A stretch of 10,534 bases of DNA from DATKDU01 sp035512595 (GCA_035512595.1 DATKDU010000277.1:1-10534); one strand, 5' to 3'. Shown: positions 1 through 5,956, counted from the first letter of the stretch. Notes: generated by a model not told the origin, from the letters alone. A program made the numbers and translations.

Positions 1-95
1 TGGTTTCTTGTCGTAATTCGATTCTACCTTATCGACAGCCCCACACGAACACAGCATTGGCGGCATATCAGAAAACGAATCAGACGGAGCCTGAC

Positions 96-1415
96 CTACT
101 TTTTGCTTTGGCGCAAGGTGGCGCGGATGGTTTCCAACCGGGCGGCCAGCTCTTGCTCAAAGCCGCGATCGACGGGGCGGTAGTACTCGCGCTCCACGCC
201 GAGGTAGTCCTGGGCCGCGACGCCGCCTTCGGCGTCGTGAGCGTACTCGTAGCCTTCGCCGTGCCCGAGCCGCTTGGCGCCGCGATAGTGGCTGTCGCGG
301 AGATGCACGGGCACGGGAAGCAGCCTCCCTTCCCGCACGTCGCGGCGGGCTTCACCGATGGCGAGCGTCGAGGCGTTCGACTTGGGGGCGCACGCCAGGT
401 ACGCGACCGTCTGCGCCAGCGTGAGCTGGCACTCGGGAAGGCCGATGAACTCGCACGCCTGCATCGCCGCCACCGCCAGCGGCAAAGCCTGCGGATCGGC
501 ATTCCCGACGTCCTCGCTGGCCAGGATGACCAGCCGCCGGCAGAGGAAGCGGACGTCTTCGCCAGCTTCGAGCATGCGCGCCAGCCAGTAGAGCCCGGCG
601 TCCGGATCGCTGCCGCGGATGCTCTTGATCAGCGCGCTGGCGGCGTCGTAATGGTCGTCTCCGGTAGGATCGTACTGCACGGCCTTGCGCTGGACCGACT
701 CTTCGGCCAGCTCCCGCGTGAACTCAAGCGGCCGCTCGTCGGTGGACAAAACGCCGATTTCGAGTGCCGAGAGGGCGCGGCGGGCGTCGCCGTCGCTGAC
801 TTCGGCGAGAAAGGCAAGCGCATCGTCGTGCATCACGACTTCGTGCTTTCCCAGGCCGCGGTCATGATCCGCCAGCGCTCGTTTGAGCAGAATCGTTATG
901 TCCTCCTTGCTCAGCGGCTCGAACTGAAAAATCTGGCTGCGGCTGACCAGGGCGCTGATGACGGCAAAGAACGGGTTGGCGGTCGTCGCCCCGACGAGCG
1001 ACACGATCCCTTCTTCCACATCGGGGAGCAGGGCGTCCTGCTGCGCTTTGTTGAAGCGATGGATCTCGTCGATGAAGAGCAGCGTCCGCGAGCCGCCGGC
1101 GGCTGCGTCGTCGCGAGCCTTGTCGAGCACTTCCCGCAGCTCCTTGACCCCGCTGGTGACCGCGCTGAGCTGCACGAACCGCTTGCGGCTGGCATAGGCG
1201 AGCAGCCGGGCAAGCGTTGTCTTGCCGGTGCCGGGGGGTCCATAGAAAATCACCGAGCCGAGCCGATCGGCCTTGAGCAGCCGCGCGAGCAGCTTGCCTT
1301 CCCCCAGAAAGTGCGTCTGGCCCACGAACTCGTCGAGCGTTCGCGGCCGCATGCGGGCCGCCAGCGGCTGGACTTTCTTCAGATTGGCGGCTTCGGACTG
1401 GGCGAACAGGGACAT
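96..1415 (-). CDS. rarA: Replication-associated recombination protein A (RarA/MgsA AAA+ ATPase)
   Basis: A 439-residue AAA+ ATPase related to clamp-loader and RuvB-type ATPases. In the family it acts at stalled replication forks with SSB and the replisome. Visible motifs are Walker A GPPGTGKT (residues 59-66), Walker B LLFIDEIH (112-119), sensor 1 GATTANP (142-148), an arginine finger in SRSQ (R159) and a sensor 2 stretch GDARRAL (209-215). The C-terminal half has the RarA hallmarks YDPTGDDHYD, LARMLEAGED and ASEDVGNADP (tetramerisation region). Length matches the usual 430-450 residues. The ATG at 1415 begins MSLFAQSEAAN, typical of the family; no clear Shine-Dalgarno precedes it. It is transcribed divergently from the secreted protein gene to the right. 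Recognition is firm. Confidence 0.96.
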   Translation of the reverse strand: MSLFAQSEAANLKKVQPLAARMRPRTLDEFVGQTHFLGEGKLLARLLKADRLGSVIFYGPPGTGKTTLARLLAYASRKRFVQLSAVTSGVKELREVLDKARDDAAAGGSRTLLFIDEIHRFNKAQQDALLPDVEEGIVSLVGATTANPFFAVISALVSRSQIFQFEPLSKEDITILLKRALADHDRGLGKHEVVMHDDALAFLAEVSDGDARRALSALEIGVLSTDERPLEFTRELAEESVQRKAVQYDPTGDDHYDAASALIKSIRGSDPDAGLYWLARMLEAGEDVRFLCRRLVILASEDVGNADPQALPLAVAAMQACEFIGLPECQLTLAQTVAYLACAPKSNASTLAIGEARRDVREGRLLPVPVHLRDSHYRGAKRLGHGEGYEYAHDAEGGVAAQDYLGVEREYYRPVDRGFEQELAARLETIRATLRQSKK

Positions 1416-1575
1416 GGCGGCCCGGTTGGTGTTTAATGAGGGTTGCTCGACCTATCCCATTATTCCCCAGTTTGTGGGCCAAGCGTAGGACAGGTTTTCA
1501 ACCTGTCCTGAGTGATAAGTTAAAGATGCTATGTCGATAATGACTCGCAATTGCTCACAATTCGCTAGGCACACG
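1416..1575. promoter_or_regulatory. Divergent intergenic region between rarA and secreted protein gene
   Basis: This 160-base spacer separates two outward-facing start codons and so should hold both promoters. No convincing -35/-10 pair could be picked by eye. It contains the palindrome at 1487-1509. The region is more AT-rich than its surroundings. Confidence 0.35.
1487..1509. repeat. Perfect 10-bp palindrome, short intergenic repeat
   Basis: AGGACAGGTT and AACCTGTCCT form a perfect 10-bp inverted repeat around a 3-base loop (TTC). There is no T-run after it on either strand, so it is not a standard intrinsic terminator. It sits between divergent promoters, where a terminator would not be expected. 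Palindromes of this kind are scattered in planctomycete intergenic DNA as far as I know. A regulatory site is the alternative. Confidence 0.6.
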
Positions 1576-2295
1576 ATGAAACGATTCATGGCGTGGCTGG
1601 GGCTGATGCTCATCGCGACCCTGGTGGTGGCTGACGATGCGGCCGATTCGGGCACAGCCGCTCAAAAGGAGCAACTGACCAAGATTCAGGGGCTCGTCGG
1701 CACCTGGCGCGGCGTGGGGCAGCCGCAGCGGAACTCGACCAAGGGCTCATGGATCGAAAGTGCCGACTGGGCTTGGAAATTTGCCGACGGTGGGCCGTCG
1801 CTGGCGCTAAAGCTTGCGCAAGGGAAGTATTTTTCCGCGGCGGAGTTGCGAGCGGCTGAAAAAGCGGGCGAGTTCGTGCTGGCCGCCAGTTCGGCGGACG
1901 GCACAGCGGAAGCGACCTACCGCGGCAGTGCCAACCAAGAGGGAAATTTGATTTTGACGACCGACAAGCCGGCGGAAGGAATGCCCGCCCGTGTGTCGAT
2001 CCGCTTAGTGGCAGGGGGCGACCGGCTGCTGGTGCTGCTCGAAAGGTCAGCGGCCGCGGGGAGCTTTGCCCGACTGGCGGAGGTCGGCTACACCCGCAAA
2101 GGGAGCGGCTTCGGCAAAGGCGCGACCGGTCCCGAGTGCGTCGTCACGGGGGGCTTCGGCTCCATCGAGGTGACGCACATGGGCCAGAAGTACTATGTCT
2201 GCTGCAGCGGCTGCCGCGACTACTTCCACGAAAACCCGGAGGACGTGCTGGCGGAGTACAAGGCGCGGAAGGAGGAGGAGCAGAAGAAACGGTAG
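1576..2295 (+). CDS. Secreted protein with C-terminal CCxxC metal-binding (TRASH/YHS-like) segment
   Basis: A 239-residue protein, function not known. The ATG at 1576 is chosen because it puts a signal peptide at the N-terminus (MKRF, then a hydrophobic stretch to about residue 18, cleavage near VVA/DDA); an ATG at 1531 would add 15 non-signal residues. Residues 30-175 form a beta-rich domain starting with GLVGTWRGVGQ, reminiscent of lipocalin-like 'how much is made' domains but not assignable. The C-terminus has GPECVVTGG followed by YYVCCSGCRDYF and ENPEDVLAEY. This resembles the TRASH/YHS fold, in which cysteines bind a metal ion. The tail is charged (KARKEEEQKKR). The likely location is periplasmic or outside the cell; a role in metal handling is inference only. 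Confidence 0.8.
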   Translation: MKRFMAWLGLMLIATLVVADDAADSGTAAQKEQLTKIQGLVGTWRGVGQPQRNSTKGSWIESADWAWKFADGGPSLALKLAQGKYFSAAELRAAEKAGEFVLAASSADGTAEATYRGSANQEGNLILTTDKPAEGMPARVSIRLVAGGDRLLVLLERSAAAGSFARLAEVGYTRKGSGFGKGATGPECVVTGGFGSIEVTHMGQKYYVCCSGCRDYFHENPEDVLAEYKARKEEEQKKR

Positions 2296-2316
2296 AAAGG
2301 GTGAAGGGACGCGTGA

Positions 2317-2514
2317 CGGAGAGAGCGAGCGCGGGAGAGAGGGAGTGTCGAGTACCTCGATCACCTGATGGGGAAGCTGGTCCAGGCGATCGATGCCGAT
2401 ATTGCCGCCGCGCGGAAGGTCCTCCGGGCCTTCGTCAGTCCGGTGCCGAAGGACAACAGGGAAAGGCAAAGGGGAGAAAAACAAAGGGAAAGCGAAGGCC
2501 CGGCCGTAGTTTGA
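2317..2514 (+). pseudogene. Possible decayed coding fragment (helical peptide remnant)
   Basis: Reading the frame whose codons begin at 2347 gives VEYLDHLMGKLVQAIDADIA, then AARKVLRAFVSPVPKD, ending at a TGA at 2512-2514. The segment 2350-2450 has strongly G/C third positions, as in the real genes here, and reads like an amphipathic helix. The frame is open only from 2317 (TGA at 2314). Before 2347 it is low-complexity GA-rich sequence coding Arg/Glu, and there is no good start codon with a ribosome site. It may be the tail of a broken gene. I cannot name a parent family. Confidence 0.25.
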
Positions 2515-2562
2515 AATGACCAATGCCGATCGACTCGCATTGGTCATTGGGCTTGGTCATTG
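2515..2562. repeat. Palindromic TGACCAAT-type repeat, short copy
   Basis: AATGACCAATGC (2515-2526) and GCATTGGTCATT (2537-2548) are perfect inverted 12-mers around a 10-base loop. A further half-copy CTTGGTCATTG follows at 2552-2562. The same TGACCAAT core appears in a longer palindrome at 4102-4173. It lies in the gap between the convergent secreted-protein gene and the SelW-like gene. Confidence 0.7.
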
Positions 2563-2572
2563 CGACATTCCT

Positions 2573-2809
2573 CTACTTCAGCCGCTTCCCCACCGCCCGG
2601 ATCATCTCTTCTTCGTCCGGGAATTCCCCCGTTTTCAGCTTGGAATAGACCAGGTCGTTCCCCACGGTCAACTCGAAGCAGCCGCCGCCGGAGGGTTCGA
2701 GCTCCAGACCCTTGATCTTCTGCTTGTAGGTTGAGAGCAGCTTGGCCGCCAAACTGACGGCATGCGGCTCGTAGTTTCACAGCGAGCAATAGCGCAGATG
2801 AACGTTCAT
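2573..2809 (-). CDS. SelW-like (Rdx family) selenoprotein with in-frame TGA as selenocysteine
   Basis: Read through one TGA (2777-2779), the minus strand encodes 78 residues: MNVHLRYCSL, TGA at codon 11, then NYEPHAVSLAAKLLSTYKQK and on to GGGCFELTVGNDLVYSKLKT, GEFPDEEEM and a TAG stop. This matches the SelW/Rdx family: beta strand, a CxxU (or CxxC) redox motif, a helix, a GGxFE strand and the YSK..TG.FP segment. The motif is Cys8-Ser-Leu-Sec11. The family is a small thioredoxin-fold oxidoreductase group of about 75-95 residues, probably acting on protein thiols in the cytoplasm. The ATG at 2809 has a GGAG Shine-Dalgarno six bases upstream (2816-2819). No other stop interrupts the frame, and third positions stay G/C-rich. 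Alternatives are a sequencing error at TGC/TGT or a recent nonsense mutation. Insertion of selenocysteine is inferred. Confidence 0.8.
2745..2768 (-). promoter_or_regulatory. Candidate bacterial SECIS stem-loop
   Basis: Just after the in-frame TGA, on the minus strand, GCCGC (9-13 bases downstream) pairs with GCGGC (28-32 bases downstream), giving a 5-bp GC stem with a 14-base loop. An alternative fold pairs GCC with GGC around GUCAGUUU, with the loop starting 19 bases after the TGA. Bacterial SECIS elements sit inside the coding region within about 40 bases of the UGA and commonly carry G-U in the apical loop. The position fits; the structure was judged by eye only. Confidence 0.4.
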
Positions 2810-2881
2810 GCAATTCTCCATTCTGGTGAAGGACTCCTGCGATCATTTAGCAAAATCCTACGACTTGGAAACCACTTCGGC

Positions 2882-3028
2882 CTACTTTCGCTTTTTGGCG
2901 GCCCTTTTCGCGGGAGCTTTTTTTTTGGACCCTTTGGCGCTGGCGGCCTTGGATGGCTTGCCCTTCCCGAACGCCGTCTCCCATCCGCTGGCGTACTTGG
3001 CGTTGGTCCCGACACGTAGAATCGTCAT
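2882..3028 (-). CDS. Small Lys/Ala-rich basic protein, 48 residues
   Basis: The ATG at 3028 gives MTILRVGTNAKYASGWETAF, then GKGKPSKAASAKGSKKKAPA and KRAAKKRK. The first 22 residues look like a compact conserved motif (RVGTN.KYA.GW..AFG). The rest is a Lys/Ala/Ser tail resembling histone H1-like or nucleic-acid-binding tails. An AGGGGA Shine-Dalgarno lies six bases before the start (about 3035-3040), which favours this ATG over one 14 codons upstream. It precedes the SelW-like gene on the same strand with a 72-base gap, so co-transcription is possible. I have the impression that small proteins with this N-terminus recur in planctomycetes, but could not check. Binding of RNA or DNA is inferred from composition alone. 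Confidence 0.7.
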   Translation of the reverse strand: MTILRVGTNAKYASGWETAFGKGKPSKAASAKGSKKKAPAKRAAKKRK

Positions 3029-3285
3029 GGCTAATCCCCTCAGGTGTGGAAGCTCGCCGAGGCTCCGCAATTCACTGCGGACGGCGGTTGTAGAGTTATG
3101 ATTTTTGATTCGTAACGCGCCGCCATTGCGCGGTCAAGTCGCGGCGCGCGGGTCGCTGGCGGTAAACGACCCGCTGCCGCAATCGCGAAATAGCGCCCAG
3201 CGAAACTGACCCTAGCCCGACGACGTCCTCTGGGACCGACGCGGCAAGTCCAGAGGCGCGCCGACCTCCGGCTAACGTCGATTCG
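3029..3285. other. Intergenic region downstream of rplT
   Basis: No gene is seen here. It holds a 13-bp GC-rich hairpin (3141-3180) and a 7-bp inverted repeat, CCTCTGG/CCAGAGG, at about 3227-3256. The promoter of the 48-residue protein gene should lie near its right-hand start, in the AT-richer stretch around 3090-3115, but no clear boxes were found. Confidence 0.4.
3141..3180. terminator. Strong GC hairpin without T-run downstream of rplT
   Basis: GCGGC (3141-3145) plus GCGGGTCG (3148-3155) pair with CGACCCGC (3167-3174) plus GCCGC (3176-3180), a 13-bp stem with a small internal loop and an 11-base apical loop. It lies about 105 bases past the rplT stop on the minus strand. Neither side has a T-run, so intrinsic termination is doubtful. 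It may instead be an mRNA 3'-end structure or an intergenic repeat. Confidence 0.35.
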
Positions 3286-3642
3286 TCAAATCGCCAGCGC
3301 CGACTTCACTTCCGCCACGACCGCGTCGAACGCAGGCGGATCGGTGATCGCGATCTCCGACAGGCTCTTGCGGTCGAGCGCGATTTTGGCCTTTTCCAGC
3401 CCGGCGATGAATTGGCTGTAGCGAATCCCCCGCTCGCGGCAGGCGGCACTGAGCCGCGTGATCCACAGCTTGCGGAATTGCCGCTTGCGGTCGCGGCGGT
3501 CGCGGAAGGCGTATACGCCGGCGCGGAGGAGCGTCTCCTTGACGGTGCGGAGGAGCTTGCGGCGGCCTCCCCAATATCCCTTGGCTCGCTTGAAGAGCCG
3601 CTTCTTGGCGCGATTGTTGGCAGCGCCGTTTTTCGTACGCAT
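3286..3642 (-). CDS. rplT: Large ribosomal subunit protein bL20
   Basis: 118 residues with the full bL20 pattern: a basic N-terminal arm (ANNRAKKRLFKRAKGYWGGR, residues 8-27) and FRDRRDRKRQFRKLWITRL in the middle, then GIRYSQFIAGL and a C-terminal domain with LSEIAI and PPAFDAVV. It binds 23S rRNA early in 50S assembly. The length equals the family norm (about 117-120). The start at 3642 (MRTKNG) is the only sensible one; the ribosome site is weak (GGGA). It follows rpmI in the usual order, but with an unusually long 170-base gap. In many bacteria L20 represses its own operon by binding the leader; nothing diagnostic of that was seen here. Confidence 0.97.
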   Translation of the reverse strand: MRTKNGAANNRAKKRLFKRAKGYWGGRRKLLRTVKETLLRAGVYAFRDRRDRKRQFRKLWITRLSAACRERGIRYSQFIAGLEKAKIALDRKSLSEIAITDPPAFDAVVAEVKSALAI

Positions 3643-3812
3643 CGAAATAATCCCGTGGTCTTTGCGCGTCCAGGCCCCCGGCGGTCGGCCGGGTGTTCAT
3701 GCCCGCGTGCGGGTGAGGGAAAACCAAATCACAAGCCCGACGCGCAAGCGAGGGAAAGGGCTCCATCGCCAAACGAGCTTTCCTTCGCTTGCGCTTCAGG
3801 CTTGTGGCTACC
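3643..3812. other. rpmI-rplT intergenic spacer carrying a palindromic repeat
   Basis: The two ribosomal protein genes are separated by 170 bases, where a few tens are normal. Most of the right half is an imperfect palindrome (3730-3806). No gene is seen in it. A promoter serving rplT alone could lie here, but no clear boxes were found. Confidence 0.5.
3730..3806. repeat. 29-bp imperfect inverted repeat (CACAAGCC...GCGCAAGCGA type)
   Basis: The left arm 3730-3758 and right arm 3778-3806 are inverted copies matching at 26 of 29 positions, with a 19-base loop. The core GCGCAAGCGA is identical in both arms. Repeats of this wording recur in planctomycete genomes to my recollection, where they give spurious small ORFs. 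It lies inside the rpmI-rplT transcript, so it would form a long RNA hairpin. Confidence 0.75.
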
Positions 3813-4016
3813 TTACAAACTGTTCCCCGCCAGCGCCCGCGTGATCTGGTGCAGGACGGTCGAGTCCACCACCTTCGTTCCGCGGAGTTGACGGCGCCGC
3901 TTTTTCGATCGCCGCGCGGCCAGGTGGCTTGTGCCAGCATGCCGATGCTTGGCCTTCCCGGTGGCGGTCAGGCGGAAGCGCTTGCGAGTTCCTTTGTGGG
4001 ATTTCTGCTTGGGCAT
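3813..4016 (-). CDS. rpmI: Large ribosomal subunit protein bL35
   Basis: 67 residues beginning MPKQKSHKGTRKRFRLTATG, followed by KAKHRHAGTSH and a very basic SKKRRRQLRGT. The N-terminal MPKxKSHKGxxKRF signature and the KxKHxxAxxSH motif are diagnostic of bL35, a small 50S protein of the exit-tunnel region. Length is typical (about 64-67). The start at 4016 is set by the family signature; no clear Shine-Dalgarno precedes it. It lies upstream of rplT as usual, but infC, which normally leads this operon, is absent. Instead a palindromic repeat and divergent purF follow, so its promoter must lie between 4017 and about 4200. Confidence 0.95.
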   Translation of the reverse strand: MPKQKSHKGTRKRFRLTATGKAKHRHAGTSHLAARRSKKRRRQLRGTKVVDSTVLHQITRALAGNSL

Positions 4017-4101
4017 GGGGCACCGAATCGAACCGGGTCTGGCAAACTTGGAAGCCCCGCATTTTAAAGGTTTTCGGTAAATCGCGGAAGTGGCGAGTGA
4101 A

Positions 4102-4173
4102 AATGACCAATGACCAGGTCCCAATGACCAATTCGTGAATCCATTGGTCCTTGGGACTTGGTCATTGGTCATT
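4102..4173. repeat. 31-bp near-perfect palindromic TGACCAAT repeat
   Basis: Arms 4102-4132 and 4143-4173 are inverted copies with 29 of 31 matches and a 10-base loop. Each arm contains AATGACCAATGACCA, an internal TGACCAA direct duplication. The short copy at 2515-2562 shares this core. It sits between the divergent rpmI and purF genes. No transposase or target duplication was seen; it resembles a REP- or MITE-like element. Confidence 0.8.
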
Positions 4174-4223
4174 CAAAAGGACTTGCTCCATAACGAGTTA
4201 GCTCAATCTCCGCGCCCCTTGCC

Positions 4224-4252
4224 TTGAGACCCCCTTCTGCAAGTCTTAAGAT
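4224..4252 (+). promoter_or_regulatory. Sigma-70-like promoter for purF
   Basis: TTGAGA (4224-4229), a 17-base spacer and TAAGAT (4247-4252) match the sigma-70 consensus at 5 of 6 and 4 of 6 positions. Transcription would begin near 4259, giving a leader of about 54 bases before the purF ATG at 4313. No PurR-type operator or purine riboswitch was recognised. Confidence 0.5.
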
Positions 4253-4312
4253 AGCAGTCGCAGGATTCGCCCCTTCCCCTTGCGGCGGCAGGACGTCGCC
4301 CTTGGATCCTCC

Positions 4313-5911
4313 ATGGCCGAAATCCATCATGAGTGCGGCATTGCCGCGATCTACCACCTCCCGGGTGACCCGCACTCATTTTGCCCGGAGGGAGGGGCCG
4401 AAGAGATTTCCCGGCTGCTCCCGCGCATGCTGTTGGACATCCAGAATCGCGGGCAGCTTGCCGCCGGCATGACCAGCTACAGCCCCGGCCGCGAGCAACT
4501 GCTGGAAACGCACAAGGACATCGGCAGCGTCACGGAGGTCTTTCGCTTGTCGCACAAGGGGAAGGCCGAGAGCCTGATGCGGCAATACGCGGGGCGGGCG
4601 GCGATCGGCCACGTGCGGTATGCCACCTGCGGCGAGGAAGACCGCAACTACGCCCAGCCCTTCGAGCGGCATCATCTGGAAAAACGGAAGTGGTTCGCCT
4701 TCGGCTTCAATGGCCAACTCGCCAACTATCAGCAACTGCGGCAAAAAATTCTCAGCGATGCCGAGCATCATCTGGCTCGCGAGAACGACACCGAGATCAT
4801 CATGCACGAGATCAGCCGCGAGATGTCCGGCGATCGCCGCCCGCGGCTGGTGGACGTGATGCGAGCCGTCAGCAAGCGGTTCGACGGGGCGTACAGCCTG
4901 GTGCTCTTGAGCGCCAGCGGCGACATGCTCATCGCCCGCGACCCGCTGGGGATCAAGCCGCTGTGCTATGCCAAGGACGGGCCGCTGTTTGCCGCCGCCA
5001 GCGAGAGCGTGCCGCTACTCAACCTGGGATTTGCGCCGGAGCAGATTCATTCGCTGCTGCCGGGGCATGCGATCACGATTAGCGGAGGCCAGTTTGAGAT
5101 CGAGAAATTTGCCGACTCGCCGCGGAGCGCCCACTGTTACTTTGAGTGGATCTACTTTGCCAACGTGGCCAGCACGCTCGACGGCCGCAGCGTCTACCTC
5201 TCGCGGACGGCGCTCGGCGAGGAGTTGGCCCGGCTGGAGCGGGAAGACGGCAGCGTCCCGATCGACGAGGATACGATCGTGGTTCCGGTTCCCGACACGA
5301 GCAAAGCAGCGGCCGACGCGATGGCCCACAAGCTGGGCGTTCCTTCCCGCGAAGGTTTGATCCGCAACCGCTACTCGGGCCGGACGTTCATCGAAGGAGG
5401 CTCGCATAGACGCAAAAAGGCGGAGACCAAATACACGCCGCTGCGGGAGGTCCTGCAAGGGAAGCGGATCTTCCTGGTCGAGGACTCGATCGTCCGCTCG
5501 ACGACGATGCGCGTGCTCCTCAATCGCATTCGCGAGTCGGGGTTGGCCAAGGAAATCCATGTCCGCGTCGCCTGCCCGCCGATCGTCGCCCCCTGCTTCT
5601 ACGGCATCGATATGTCCACGGTGGACGAGCTGTTCGCCCCGCGGATCATGCGCGGCCGGCCGATGTCGGCCGAGGTGGAGGCCGAAATGGCCAAAATCCT
5701 GGGGGCCGACTCGCTCCGCTATCTGCCGGTGGAATCGATCGCCCGGGCGATCGGCAAGGATTCGTCGCAGCTCTGCCGCGCTTGCATCACCGGCCATTAT
5801 CCAACACCGTACGGGCAGGAGCTCTACCAGATCGCGCAGAGCAACGTCGGCAAGGACGGCTGCGACAGCCGGACCTACGACGTGCAGCACACGCTGACGT
5901 TTGCGGAATGA
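4313..5911 (+). CDS. purF: Amidophosphoribosyltransferase (PurF, 4Fe-4S propeptide type)
   Basis: 532 residues. It catalyses the first committed step of purine synthesis: PRPP plus glutamine to phosphoribosylamine. The N-terminal half is an Ntn glutaminase: HECGIAAIYH with Cys8 as nucleophile, so a 7-residue propeptide (MAEIHHE) must be removed, as in the Bacillus enzyme. RGQLAAGM (46-53), GHVRYATCG (99-107), FNGQLAN (132-138) and NDTE (158-161) follow. The C-terminal phosphoribosyltransferase has the PRPP loop IFLVEDSIVRSTT (386-398) and CFYGIDM (428-434). Cys275, Cys428, Cys488 and Cys491 (CRAC) fit the Bacillus-type 4Fe-4S ligands. The PRPP loop differs slightly from the usual VDDSIVRGTT (Glu for Asp, Ser for Gly). 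The ATG at 4313 is preferred over a TTG 11 codons earlier because the propeptide length fits. Its Shine-Dalgarno is weak. The gene stands alone and converges with the peptidase gene. Confidence 0.94.
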   Translation: MAEIHHECGIAAIYHLPGDPHSFCPEGGAEEISRLLPRMLLDIQNRGQLAAGMTSYSPGREQLLETHKDIGSVTEVFRLSHKGKAESLMRQYAGRAAIGHVRYATCGEEDRNYAQPFERHHLEKRKWFAFGFNGQLANYQQLRQKILSDAEHHLARENDTEIIMHEISREMSGDRRPRLVDVMRAVSKRFDGAYSLVLLSASGDMLIARDPLGIKPLCYAKDGPLFAAASESVPLLNLGFAPEQIHSLLPGHAITISGGQFEIEKFADSPRSAHCYFEWIYFANVASTLDGRSVYLSRTALGEELARLEREDGSVPIDEDTIVVPVPDTSKAAADAMAHKLGVPSREGLIRNRYSGRTFIEGGSHRRKKAETKYTPLREVLQGKRIFLVEDSIVRSTTMRVLLNRIRESGLAKEIHVRVACPPIVAPCFYGIDMSTVDELFAPRIMRGRPMSAEVEAEMAKILGADSLRYLPVESIARAIGKDSSQLCRACITGHYPTPYGQELYQIAQSNVGKDGCDSRTYDVQHTLTFAE

Positions 5912-5956
5912 CGTGGTCCCCTGCCACATTCCGCCTCATTCAATTCCCAACTCGAA

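Noticed and set aside
1..95. Possible gene end at the left edge
   Set aside because: No frame with coding character or a recognisable peptide was seen in these bases.
57..1436. Long plus-strand open frame opposite rarA
   Set aside because: It lies fully antisense to a textbook RarA, its translation has no recognisable motif, and it arises from high GC keeping the opposite frame free of stops.
2777..2779. Treating the TGA as a true stop and the SelW-like gene as a pseudogene
   Set aside because: The TGA falls exactly at the redox position of the CxxU motif, the rest of the frame is intact, and the ribosome site is good; kept as an alternative only.
2544..2846. Minus-strand 100-residue frame overlapping the SelW-like gene
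   Set aside because: A different frame with no family features; the frame containing the TGA matches SelW throughout.
3272..3940. Minus-strand frame spanning rplT and the spacer
   Set aside because: Overlaps both ribosomal protein genes out of frame; part of its peptide is simply the palindromic repeat translated.
5015..5929. Long minus-strand open frame opposite purF
   Set aside because: Antisense shadow of a clear PurF; the composition is Arg/Asp/His-rich and meaningless.
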